A DNA stretch of 64,000 nt from Clavelina lepadiformis. Taxonomy: Eukaryota > Chordata > Ascidiacea > Aplousobranchia > Clavelinidae. Numbering within the stretch: the stretch's first letter is position 1; the number at the start of each line of letters is the position of its first letter. The stretch is taken from assembly GCF_947623445.1 (NCBI RefSeq), contig NC_135242.1, positions 16,368,001 to 16,432,000 on the forward strand, given 5' to 3'. The notes below the pieces were generated by a model. That model was not told the DNA's origin. It saw only the letters and a list, made by a program, of their open reading frames with translations, and made no database searches. The position numbers and the translations under genes were made by a program. Below, in pieces: positions 1 through 10,412 of this stretch.

Positions 1-1272
1 CATACACCAGAAGAGCAGTCTTTGTTATTGGGGCTATACCTGCTAGGCAAACACAGTATTTTCAGCTCATTGGTTAAGTATTTTTTTTCCAAGTAAGTTG
101 TTAGCAATTTAATTATCTGCAAAGGTAAGATACAGAATAACAATGCAAAGACAGCACTTTTATTTTGTCTTGCTTGTTGCTTACGCAATCACATGACTAT
201 GCATAGAGTTTGCTATATTTATTTTAGGTTTCTCTCCAAACATTCCCATAGAAGCAAGTCACTACTGTCTGTCTTCATGTTAAAAATACAATGTGACATG
301 TGAGTGCCATCAGTAACAAAGATAATGATTGAAAACCAACGTTCACATTGAAACTGTTGCTTTATGAGACTTGTCTATCCCATCTCCCATGTAAATAAAC
401 TACTTTTGGACATCATTTGGCTTTTTGGACATCAAACTATCCTTAAATCGTTTTATTACACGATGGCAGGTTAACTTTTGTGAAGCTTTGAAAACTTGTT
501 GAAGTTAATAATGTAAATGATATCAACATCAGATGCTGTTTCCGTAAGATTAAAAGCTGCTGACTGCTGGTTTGTGGTTATAAATGCTTGTGAAAAGGTC
601 ACAGAACTCCAGTACTTTGTTGTAAGCCTAAATTTAGATAACATTTCAATATGAAGTAAAAGTGCACTACTTGGCTCTTGTTTTCCTTACCCTGCTACCA
701 CTTTTTGCTGCGAAGTGCCAAGAACTGACTAGGGCTGCAAAAATTGGGCCGACTAAAGCCATTGTTAGGCATTAGGCAAAAACGTACATTTTCACGAATT
801 TCGAGCAAAATTTTTGGTAATACATTGATTTAAGAAAATTTACTACTCTGTTAATCATTTTACTGCTTGTATACTTTGTTTTCCTGATAAAGTTAGAATA
901 ACATAAGTTTTTAATAAAACCCTTTTCATCATATTTCTTAATAATAAATAGCAGTTTTAGCTACGACTAACAATGTGACATGACAATTAGCGATTATGGT
1001 AGTTAACTTCCAGCTTCAGAAATGTGACTAAATTCCCAGCTCTAGCACGGAAAAAAACAGCAAGTAGTGTTTTAAAGAGAATTTAGTTTCTCCTTAAAGT
1101 TACCAGTTTACCATTGAGTCAGGCATAGTAAGTTGTTATCATGATGTACATGTATAGGCTAGTATAGCACTCCAATAATTTGAAAGCATGGCAATGCACC
1201 GTATGAGTATGACATCATATTACCCACAGAAGTGTGAAAATAACTTGTAATATTGCAGTACAACCAACTCAC
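1..1272. other. No exon seen; probably endophilin-B intron
   Basis: No open frame with family similarity and flanking splice sites was found on either strand. The last visible endophilin-B exon (ending at 1273) leaves an open phase-2 donor, so this stretch should be an intron of that gene, or intron plus unrecognised linker exon. SH3-type residues were looked for on the minus strand and not found. Confidence 0.5.
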
Positions 1273-3377
1273 CTAAGCTGCTCTTGCAGATCTTTCATAT
1301 ACTGATAGCATTTTGCAAAGTATTCTGTTTGTGCATCTACAAATTCATTCAAGCTTCTGGAATGGTGGGCCTACACATACATTATTGAAAAAACCATTAT
1401 TAGGTTGATGTGGGGTAAATACTACCAAGTCCAAATACGTGATTTTTCCAAAAATTGCAATTTTTATGGTTTTGGTTTATGTTATGCATTACGAGCCTCA
1501 TTTACTGAACACTGCAACATCTGTTGTAATACAAAGCAGGTATTTATTGAAAAAACACATTCTTTAACTTACTTGAGTGCTGCTGACGCCTTCAAGTAAA
1601 AGCCTCGTTATCTCTTGTTGTCTATCAAAATCAGTTTGTGCAATTCTTAGCTCACTTTCAGCCTGTCAATCAAAATAGAATTGGTTTAAGGAAAGAGCAG
1701 TTAAACAACCGTTAAGCACAAATGTCTTAAACATGCGAATCTGGGCATCATTGTCTTGCACATACTGTCTGTCTTGCTTCTAGACTTCTTGCTTTTTTTA
1801 AGCGATTCTTGCATGCATCCAGGTCAAGACGTTTCTTCTCTAAAGTTTTCCTCTCTTTCTGAATTGTCTTGCAATCACCTTCCAAAAAGTTGTTTAAAGG
1901 AAGGAGATAATTTTGCATTGTAGTTTGTAGAAAAGACTGCTCTGCTTGGCCAAGCTTCATTTGTGTTTCACCACACTTTAACAAAACTCCACCTGTGAAG
2001 TTGAGAATGAAGTTAGAAATAATGGAGATCATTAACGTTGAAAATGCAATTCAACAAGTGCACGTAAGCAATACACATAAAGATACATACAGTTTATGAA
2101 CATATATACTCAAAGTCTAATGAAACATTCATACAAATATTACCATATGATGTCCCTGGCCCAAAGTCATTTCCTGCTTCAATCATTGTCATTCCAAGAC
2201 GTTCAATGTTATTTATCCGTTCGGGTGGTTTTCTGTCTAGTTTCATGTACACAAAGTCTTCCATTCGTGTATCTACAAATTAATCAAGATTTTAGTTTCA
2301 AGTTGTTTATTCCCAACTGTACTTAAATGTTTTGGATATTGGTAGCAATGGTAAATAAACCCATAAGGGTTTTGGAAACCATAGGAGCAGTGAAAGTTGG
2401 AGTTACATTGCTTATAGTTCCCTCCTAGCTTCCTTCTTTTAGTGCATATGTATAAATAAAATATTCTCTCAGTTGAGATACCCATAAACAGTTTCCCTTA
2501 ACAATTCTTGAAATTTACTTATAAAATTTTATTCACAAGCAGATCTGCGATGTTGGTGGTTGCAACATCTTTTTCACATCTTACATAGTTAAATTATATC
2601 AATAATTGTTATTAATATATTGATGTTGAATTATTGATAATATAAAAAAGACGAATCTGGTGATGTGTCGAGTTCGATAAAGAGGAGAAATAAAAAAGCT
2701 CTTGAAACACTCAAATGATTGCAAGTTCTCTTATATGTTAAAGAAGTAAAAGGATTATAAGGATTTAAAACTGTACAACACTTAAGTTATTAAAGTGACA
2801 TAATGACAAGTTACAATGCTCAAAGACAAGGAATTCAAACAGAGCAGATTAACTTACTTTACTGACGCAAAAATTTAAGTCACTGCAAATGGATACGAAC
2901 AACTTTAAGTTTGTCGAATACTAAACAAAGAGATTAGGATTCGCACAAACCCAAATAATTTTTACTTCAGCGCTTCCCAAGTATTTTCAACATCAAAACA
3001 TGTCATAAGCAGCAAACACCAAACTTACAATAAAATAAGATAAATGCAAGAACTTACTGGGATTAGGTTGTAATGCCACTTCCATTTCACTCTTTAGCTT
3101 CTCAGTCCACTGCTTTGTCTTGTCGTATCTTATTTGAAGATTTTCAAAATTTGCATCATATTCCGTCTTTTCAGCACTTCCCAACTTTTCCTCGGTGTAC
3201 TAAAAACAACACCTTGATTAAATCATTTATCCACTTTATGATATTTTATAGTCATACTCATAGTACATTGCATTACAATGTTTGTACCTGTCTTGCTCGA
3301 GAAAATATTGTTGTCGCATCAGACGTCAGCTGACGCATATCTGGAAAACCAGACAGCTTGGGCACCCTAAACTCCAT
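1273..3377 (-). CDS. SH3GLB: Endophilin-B (SH3GLB family), 5' part with N-BAR domain
   Basis: Membrane-bending N-BAR protein; family members act at mitochondria, Golgi, autophagosomes and endosomes. Six coding exons on the minus strand: 3288-3377, 3058-3199, 2144-2272, 1766-1992, 1573-1662, 1273-1370. All have GT-AG borders and phases are continuous, giving about 258 residues. The start ATG (3377) opens with MEFRVPKLSG, an amphipathic H0-type helix. Then come EEKLGSAEKTEYDANFENL, EVALQPNP, EDFVYMKLDRKPPERINN, AGNDFGPGTSYG, KCGETQMKLGQAEQ, NNFLEGDCKTIQKERKTLEK, RLDLDACKNRLKKA and ITRLLLEGVSSTQAHHSRSL. This order matches SH3GLB1/2 rather than endophilin-A. Spacing shows no missing exon. The gene is incomplete: the variable linker and SH3 domain must lie left of position 1. 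SH3GLB1 versus SH3GLB2 cannot be decided; an ascidian may have one pre-duplication copy. Confidence 0.93.
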
Positions 3378-4481
3378 TCTATGAACGTATCAGCTATTTG
3401 ATCATTGTAACAAAATAGCCTATTAAATAGTTCACAAATTATAACCTAAAAATAATAAAAAGAAACCAGTATCAAACCCTGACACAAGTTACATTTAATT
3501 GGAAAGTACAAAATCTGGTAGAATCACACCCAACACAATCTAAAGGTTCTTAGAAGCTTTGGTTTTTAACAGTTTTTTGGCTACAGCTTAAGTAAACCCC
3601 ACTTCTATACATAATTGAATGTAATCAACCAAACACTTCAATGTAACAAATTTAATTCGAAAGTAAGTTGGCCACATCTCTTTGAGTGCATGAGGCAATT
3701 AAGCAATGCACCGAAAAATACGTATTAAACAGTAAGCTGTAGCGTAAAATACGTTTTTATTTGCAACAAAACTTCTTTATTGAGTATGATTTTTGGGTAC
3801 AAAAGATATAAAGGTTAGTTAATTATTTCCCACCTAAACTTGCAAAATTCCCTCTGGTGGGAAATTTCTCACCAGTTAAGAGCCGCTGGTGTAGCTCATC
3901 ATTTTTGCCATAGGAATGACTAACACTTTGTAAACATACATACAAAGCTTATAATTCGCCTTTCGTTTCGCCTTTTCATTTTATATTTTCCAAGAATTTC
4001 AACTGGCTTGCTTCAATTGTAACATTCAACAGGTATTTAATTTTGTAGCATTGAACTATTGGTCTTAGATGCGGTTCCTGATATTTTCAGAATAAAACCT
4101 ATCATGTTTATAGCGCCAGAGTATAAAATTTTGCACATTTTAAACCTTCGAAGCTTTGTAATTACTTTTATTACATAATTGTTTGTAGGCGCATATTCTA
4201 CTTTTCATCATACTTGTTGGCAACGTAGTTTTTGCTTTCGACAGTTGATAGGTTAATGGTAAAAAATAAATTGTACAATTTGTAGCACATTACTTTTAAA
4301 TTGTTTCTATTTCAATATAACTTACTACTTTTTCAGATAAAAAAAGACAGACAGAAACCACGTTTGATTTCTTTGAAGAAATAAGAGGATTTCCCATAAC
4401 TGGGTTGTTTTGTGTCTATGTCACTCAGTGAACAATGCAATGGTTGTTCACACAAGATTCCAAAACTTTAGACCATTAAGC

Positions 4482-5155
4482 CAGGGGTGAAAAAACCTAG
4501 GGCTCTATGCCCATTGTATAACCAATAGTTTAATGTACAAGGGTGCGATTTAGAGTTACGAATTCGTATATTTTTACACATAGGCTATGTCATTTTTGTT
4601 AAGAGTCCTTACCTCACAACTTTACCTCCTTACAATCCACACCGTTTTGCAAAAATTTATTCATCAGTTTGACTTCCTGTTTATTTTAAGGACAAGTAGT
4701 CTAGACCGCAGAGTATGGCAAGAGTACACCCGAGATTTGTTTCGAAAACGACATTGCACACCAGGGCAAACCTAGGTCTCCAAAACGAAGTCCTGAGAAA
4801 CTTACTTTTGCTCTGATTTGTACTACAAAACTAGTGTTTAAAGCTAATGTCTCCGAAAAATCGGGAGAAACTGAATTTTTTCCCGATTTTTATCGTTTAG
4901 GCAATGCCTTTATAAATACTAATAAGTTTGTATATAGTATTTTCCAAAAGTATTTATAAAGGCATTGGTTTAGAGCCGCACATTGGGCCATGACACGCAG
5001 TGCACAGCAGAATTTTGCTTGGAACTGCACACCTGAGATCTCGGTAAAAACTGCCATACTCTGCAGTTTGGCAAACGGATTTTTCTTTTCTACATAATAA
5101 ACAAATACAGGAAACTAGGGAAGTGTACAGCGCAATGTGGGCCTAGGCACCCGTA
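4482..5155. mobile_element. Decayed inverted-repeat (hAT-like) element
   Basis: The left end begins CAGGGGTG and then CCTAGGGCTC. The right end, read on the minus strand, begins TACGGGTGCCTAGGCCC, so the ends are imperfect inverted copies. Inner inverted pairs support a fold-back structure: cttcctgtttatt near 4674 against aaacaaatacaggaaac near 5100; gcagagtatggca near 4708 against tgccatactctgc near 5067; and a perfect 18-bp pair at 4903-4920 and 4949-4966. No convincing target duplication was seen. The superfamily is a guess from the CAGGGGTG end. Confidence 0.4.
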
Positions 5156-6180
5156 AGAAGTAAATTTGTGACCCTGCAAAAATGAGGTAAGCTCGTAAAT
5201 CCTAAATACGTCATTTTTAAACAACCAGTTGCCACCATTGTCAGTTTACACTCTTTACAGCGTTTTAATCACACTTATTCCAGTGTGAGTTAAAATTAGA
5301 CAAAAAATCTAAAAGTCATCGTACCTTTCCTATGCTCACTGGAAAGGTTTCAACAGAAATCCTGTGTGCAAAGACCCAAATAGCGAGCACTGAAGCTTCA
5401 ATTCTTTGTTTATTTATCACAAATTGGCGTTCAAACAAGTTTCAGCTTTTCTTTCTTAGCTTATTATAATTCAGCATGAAGATAAAAATGTTCTGCTTGT
5501 ATGTTAATAAATCTGGTGCATGCATGTACTACATTTTCCACTAAAGCGTTACCTAATTGAAAACTATACTACTTTGGCAATATGTTAATAGCTTACTAGG
5601 CTATGTATAAATAATTCACAGAATTTTATTTTAAGAACGGACTTATAACATTTGACGTTAACAGTGTGATGTAAATACAAAAATTGATAAATTAAGAGTG
5701 TTAGGTTTAATTTCATTTGTTCCGCTATTGACTTTACACATAAATAAAAAGTTATACAGGCAGACAGGTTAGGCTAGCGTAGCTATAGCCTATGTAAGCC
5801 AAACTTCCACCACTCAAATGTTAAAGCTTAAAAGTGTTTTATATACTACAAAATGAGAGTTTATATGTAAACGAAAACTCGTTTTGAGGGGCCATATGTT
5901 GCCGACATGGACACAAACAGATGCTTATATACAGCACAGTTGGAATAGGCTAGCCTATGTAGGCCTAATAGATAATAACAGAAAAATTCGTAATTCTTCC
6001 ACAATATAGGCTTGACAATTAATGTGAATTGCAAATTGAAATAGGTCCCACAAAAGTCGTAAAACCCTGGCCAATTGGCCAGACCATAAATATTACATTA
6101 GATATTGTAACGTATAATCTATTGGCTGATCCCCTCTATTAGGCTATACAACACTGGCCTGAACTTTCAGACGTTATAGG

Positions 6181-6533
6181 CAGGGTTGCCATCAGTCTCA
6201 ACTCAAAAATAAGGACGACTAGAAAATGAACGAGGATTACCACCTTAAACAGTGTACAACAAGAGAAAGCAACCAATGTTCCTAAAAAAAAACAAAAAAA
6301 AAACAAGACACTATCTGCATGTTCATAATTTTGGTATCTCTTTGGTACAAAATGGTATCGTAAAGGTGACAAAATGCCGAAAATAAGAACAAAAGTGCCC
6401 ACCTCCGCCCTAAAAATAAGGACGAAAGTGAAAATAAGGACATTTCTTAGAAAAAAGGACAAACATATTTTCTAAGACACGGACCTTTAAAATAAGGACA
6501 AATCTTAGAAATAAGGACGGTATGGCAACCCTG
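6181..6533. mobile_element. hAT-type MITE with perfect 8-bp target duplication
   Basis: Ends are CAGGGTTGCCAT on the left and GTATGGCAACCCTG on the right, which are inverted copies. The element is flanked by identical 8-bp sequences, GTTATAGG, at 6173-6180 and 6534-6541. CAGGG ends with an 8-bp duplication are characteristic of hAT transposons. The 353-bp body has no transposase and is largely variants of an 'aaataaggac' word, so the minus-strand frame at 6139-6462 is a by-product of this repeat and not a gene. Confidence 0.88.
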
Positions 6534-6839
6534 GTTATAGGCTATGGGTACTGTGTCTTACGTTTGAGAATAAGAGAAGCGAGCGCAAAATAGAAGTGAA
6601 ATCGTTTCATTTTCACCTTAAACTTATTTTCATCAATTAATGCGTATTTTTAATAACGACGACATTGTTTTTGAAGTTGTTGGTTGGTTTATGACGACAA
6701 GACCTAGTAAGGCTATTGGCTATATCATGTTAGAGTTAGATTTATGCAGGTCATGACTCATGAATCCCATGAAGTAAGATTTCTATCCATATAAAGAGGA
6801 AAGACTTCAATTTGTGTGTGACGTCAAATTTATGGCATA

Positions 6840-7935
6840 GAAAGATTAGAAGACTTTAAATATCACTAGGTTGCAAACAAAGCCACTAGCGGAGGAAACA
6901 TAATTTATTAGCAGTGTACGAGAACTAACATGTTTTGGACACGAACATATGTCCATCATCAGAGTGAGAAACGAATATAAATGTTAAAATCAAAGTTGTG
7001 TAAATATTTTTAACGACTCCATACGGAAGTAGCTACAAGAAAAAAGGAAGCAAAATTTACAGAGTCCAGACAAGATCATACAGGAAACAATAATAATAAT
7101 AGCTGCAAAAGCATTGTTCAACATAACAGGCTGTGACGGTAGCAGACGTTGCGAAAGAAAAGTTGCCAAATAAAATAGCATTGTCTGATCGGATAAGGTT
7201 GGAAATAATCTAACACAAGTAATTACGGCCGTAGGATAGGCAGATTAGTTATAAACTTTAACAAAAATGAAACGCACGTTTTGGTATGTTGAGAGCGACG
7301 ACGTGACGGGAAGCAGCACGACAATGATCTGTTTGTACATTTTAACAATTTTGATTATGTTTGTAGGCTTGCCGTTCTTACCTTTGTTTTGGCCTTCGGC
7401 ACTCTTGCCTATTTGAAATTGATTTTGCGCACCATATACATTTTGTACGTTCCGCGTCTTTACGCCATTCATGACCATATTCCCAGCATTACATATTGCC
7501 GCGTTGACATCTATTGTCCTGACTTGGTGATTCAGAATAAGGAAGGATGTTATGTAGCTTTGAACGATTTAGAGCGTGATTCTGAAATAGTGTGTTCGTG
7601 TTGTCGCCTTGACTATCTTTTTAGTAGTTGTAGTAGTCGCGGCTCAGGCCTTCGTGAATATTTACTCATTCATACCTTAAATATTAGTTTTTGTTACTGT
7701 TCAGTTTTCGATGTTTTTATTTAATCTGCTCTAATCTGTCTGGTACCACGACTCACCGTTAATGTGATAATGAACTTATCTTTCACCCACTTTTATGGTA
7801 ACGAAAACGAACCATTTTCATAGGTTTGTTTATTAAGGGTTGGATTCAATTGCTTCGTAAAAAGTGCTTCGTGAATCTTGCTTTTATAATCTGTTTTGCA
7901 TTTGCGTAAGATTTTAAAATTTTCCTCGTGATTTA
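6840..7935 (-). repeat. Dispersed repeat, copy A (with about 530 bp absent from copy B)
   Basis: Positions about 6840-7262 and about 7795-7935 match, in inverted orientation, about 59509-60080 over nearly the whole length. Shared words include gttgcaaacaaagc, aataaattatgtt, acacaagtaattacgg, gataggcagattagtt, gaaccattttcatag and tttgcatttgcgtaa. Between the two matching blocks copy A has roughly 530 bp (7263-7794) that copy B lacks. No protein similarity was recognised. On the minus strand near 6921-6967 the repeat contains CTGATGA followed by a 6-bp hairpin, resembling a degenerate hammerhead ribozyme. Confidence 0.8.
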
Positions 7936-8892
7936 AGCCAAATCTTGTTGAGCAATTCTTGATATGATTTTTGGCGGCCGATTTTCCTGTTCAATCTAAG
8001 CGCGTATGTTCTATGATCCTTTCGTCCAAGTAGCGTGCAGTCTAATTACAAATGTTAGTAGGCCTACAGCTCACGTCATATGCGGGCATGTACATCGGTA
8101 CACCACTTTCGATAGAAGGTCACGAAGCACGCGGGCTCATTACTTAAGTAGTTTCCAACTTTAAACAAGGATTGTAGGCTACCGTATACGTCAAGTATTT
8201 CAATGTTGAATTTGCGTTTTATATGTGTGTATATATTTTTTTTTTAAATCATGGAAGATTTGCCTACGTAGGGTATTTTGAGAATAGCTCACTGTAAAGA
8301 GCACTTGGTACGATTAATATGATATTACAATGTATATTCTCAGACTAATAAAGGGTTTTGTACCACAACTCAGTGATGGTTCCTCATCATTTGAGCGTGC
8401 GAGTTCAGTGATCATACAATTTTTATTTGTTTTTAATTTTTATATTGTAGCTTATTGCTCCAATTTGGAACTGTTTATTGCCACCATACATGGGCAGAAA
8501 TCCTGGAAGATATTGTGGGGACATAATTTAACTCCTCCCTCCCCCGAATATTTGTCACGTCGTATGAAATTTGGAAGTCGAAACATACTGCAAATTGCAA
8601 AACACAACACAATGACAATATCTTACGCTCTTACCGATGGGGAAATCCCCGATATTCAATTTGTTACTGAACTTTAACATCTTCCATCAAATCGATGCCA
8701 GTGTAAGTGCGTAGACTGTGCAAATGTAAATCACTTTGTAAAAGCTATATGTATTGAGATTTTAACCCTAATTGATTCAATATGACTATGAGATTTGAAA
8801 AATAGTAGTATTACTATAAAAACGGAATAATACCTTACCTTTAATTGAATAGGTTAGGTTATTTTGCGATTTTTCGGAGTAGGGTCGGAAAC

Positions 8893-8928
8893 GTTATGTA
8901 ATGGGTTATGTAATGGGTTACGTAATGG
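8893..8928. repeat. 12-bp tandem repeat, three units
   Basis: Three consecutive near-identical copies of gttatgtaatgg; the third has one t-to-c change. It lies in intergenic sequence with no gene context, and its short length suggests simple slippage. Confidence 0.8.
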
Positions 8929-8972
8929 GGGTTTAGTTTATCAATGTATGGATTAGGTGGGTGAGAAATTAC

Positions 8973-9440
8973 CGACTAAGAGAATCCTCACTGGCAACCA
9001 GTCATAGGCATTAAATCAAACTTTATGGTACCATAGAAAGAAAACAAAGCCACATTGGCACTTCTCACTGAGAAGTTCTCAGTACGTGTTTACTTATTTT
9101 TTATATAGTTACGTTATGTAGTAACATTACATGTTTACTAGTTTACTTAATTAACGTTTATGTAGTAACATTTTTACAAATACTTTGCTTACAAGCTGAA
9201 ACCTTTACGTCATTGTTTGATGGTCCAAGTTTGTTTATTAGTTTTAACTGTCCTAGCATTGAAGTAGCTTTTGTACCATATGGGTGCATACATTAATAAC
9301 GCACATATGATGTACAAACTATATATATAAAATAAGTAAACACGAACTGAGTAGTGACCACGTGGCTTTGTTTTCTTTTTATGATACAGCCTAATTTAAT
9401 GGCCATGACTGTCCGTTAGTGAGGATTCCCCTTGTCACTA
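8973..9440. repeat. Fold-back element with arms of about 130 bp
   Basis: The left arm (about 8973-9115) and right arm (about 9315-9440) are imperfect reverse complements. Shared blocks, in the left-arm orientation, include gaatcctcact, agtcat, gccattaaat / gcattaaat, gaaaacaaagccac and cgtgtttacttatttt. A spacer of about 200 bp separates the arms. The layout fits a non-autonomous fold-back or long-TIR MITE. Clear target duplications were not seen, so the class is unassigned. Confidence 0.75.
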
Positions 9441-9942
9441 ATCCCCCCCTCAATTGGTTCAACCATGATGTATGGTCCGACTCAGCACGAAATTTTACCA
9501 ATATATCTGCTTTTTCCTGACAAAATTTAACACACAAAGTGACAAATAATTAATCTATAAATTTTGAGTTCAGATCAATATGAATTTAAGCTCCGGAGGC
9601 CCTTTTCAATAACGTACCCAGTTCATTTCAATTTTGAGTCACTTTAAAATATAAATGGGCTGGGCTCAAGCCCATTTTTCAGTCACAAATTTCTTTTCAT
9701 TTTATGGAGAAAAGTAACGAAGGTGAGAGGTTGAAGAAATGGAAGATCAGCAATTTTACTGGCATTGCCTTTTTTTTATACAATCATATTCACGGCTCGT
9801 ATCCTGTGTTCGATAACCCAGTGGCGTTGTAGTTGTAATGCCCTTGGGACTGAGTATGGCCGTTTTCAGCAAGATCTTGGGTGTGTCAAACAACCAAAAA
9901 TGACAAGTGTGATGCGTAAACATGCTGAGACGCAATGGAAGT

Positions 9943-10040
9943 GTGCAATTATACATAATATACACAGTTTGACTTATTTTTCAATTGATTGATTTAGAGA
10001 TTGAACAAGTCAAACTGTGTACATTAGTGTATAATTGCAC
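9943..10040. repeat. 98-bp near-perfect hairpin
   Basis: Arms 9943-9975 and 10007-10040 are reverse complements with about three differences (gtgcaattataca...cacagtttgactt), around a spacer of about 30 bp. This is compact enough to be a MITE or to form a stable RNA stem if transcribed. No transcript signal was recognised. Confidence 0.8.
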
Positions 10041-10404
10041 AGAAGTTCTGTCCAAAACATTAAGTGCGGTACTGAAGCTCATGAAATGTAGTATTTATTG
10101 CGCCTATACCAAACTCTGCAGCTCTTGGGCCAGGCAATGACGACATTTGCTCCTGTTCAGTTGACCTGGTAGACAGTTCTAAATTCGGGTAACACAGTTA
10201 TATAAAAATCAAAATAAAAAAATGTATGACAATCGGAACTTGCACAAAGGTTAGCTCCATAACCAGGGCCCAATCGATGAGCCGGTGAAAACTCATCGCT
10301 GGGTGTAAGTCGTGCAAAGACTTCCCTCAGTCTGAAGATAAAGATTATTTTAACAACTATTCAATGTATTATTATGATCTAATTGCAACTATTTATGTTA
10401 ACAG

Positions 10405-10412
10405 GTTTAATA
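10405..10412 (+). promoter_or_regulatory. 3' splice-site-like sequence 8 nt before the GPR155 start
   Basis: The sequence 'tatgttaacag' ends at 10404, and the GPR155 ATG follows eight bases later (10413). This is either the end of a 5' UTR intron or a spliced-leader trans-splice acceptor, a mechanism known in ascidians. The sequence alone cannot separate the two. Confidence 0.5.

Larger units (their letters stand above)
3378..10404. other. Intergenic region between divergent SH3GLB and GPR155 genes, rich in repeats
   Basis: No supported exon was found. The region must contain the upstream sequences of both neighbours, which point away from each other. Most recognisable content is repeat: a decayed inverted-repeat element (4482-5155), a hAT-type MITE (6181-6533), copy A of a dispersed repeat (about 6840-7935), a 12-bp tandem repeat (8893-8928), a long-arm fold-back (8973-9440) and a short hairpin (9943-10040). 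Open frames such as 7389-7724 and 8330-8677 show no family features or splice context and look like chance. Confidence 0.6.

Noticed and set aside
6139..6462. 107-codon minus-strand frame rich in FVLIF
   Set aside because: It is produced by a tandem 'aaataaggac' word inside a MITE.
7389..7724. 111-codon plus frame
   Set aside because: It occupies the extra middle segment of repeat copy A, has no recognisable motif, and has no splice context.
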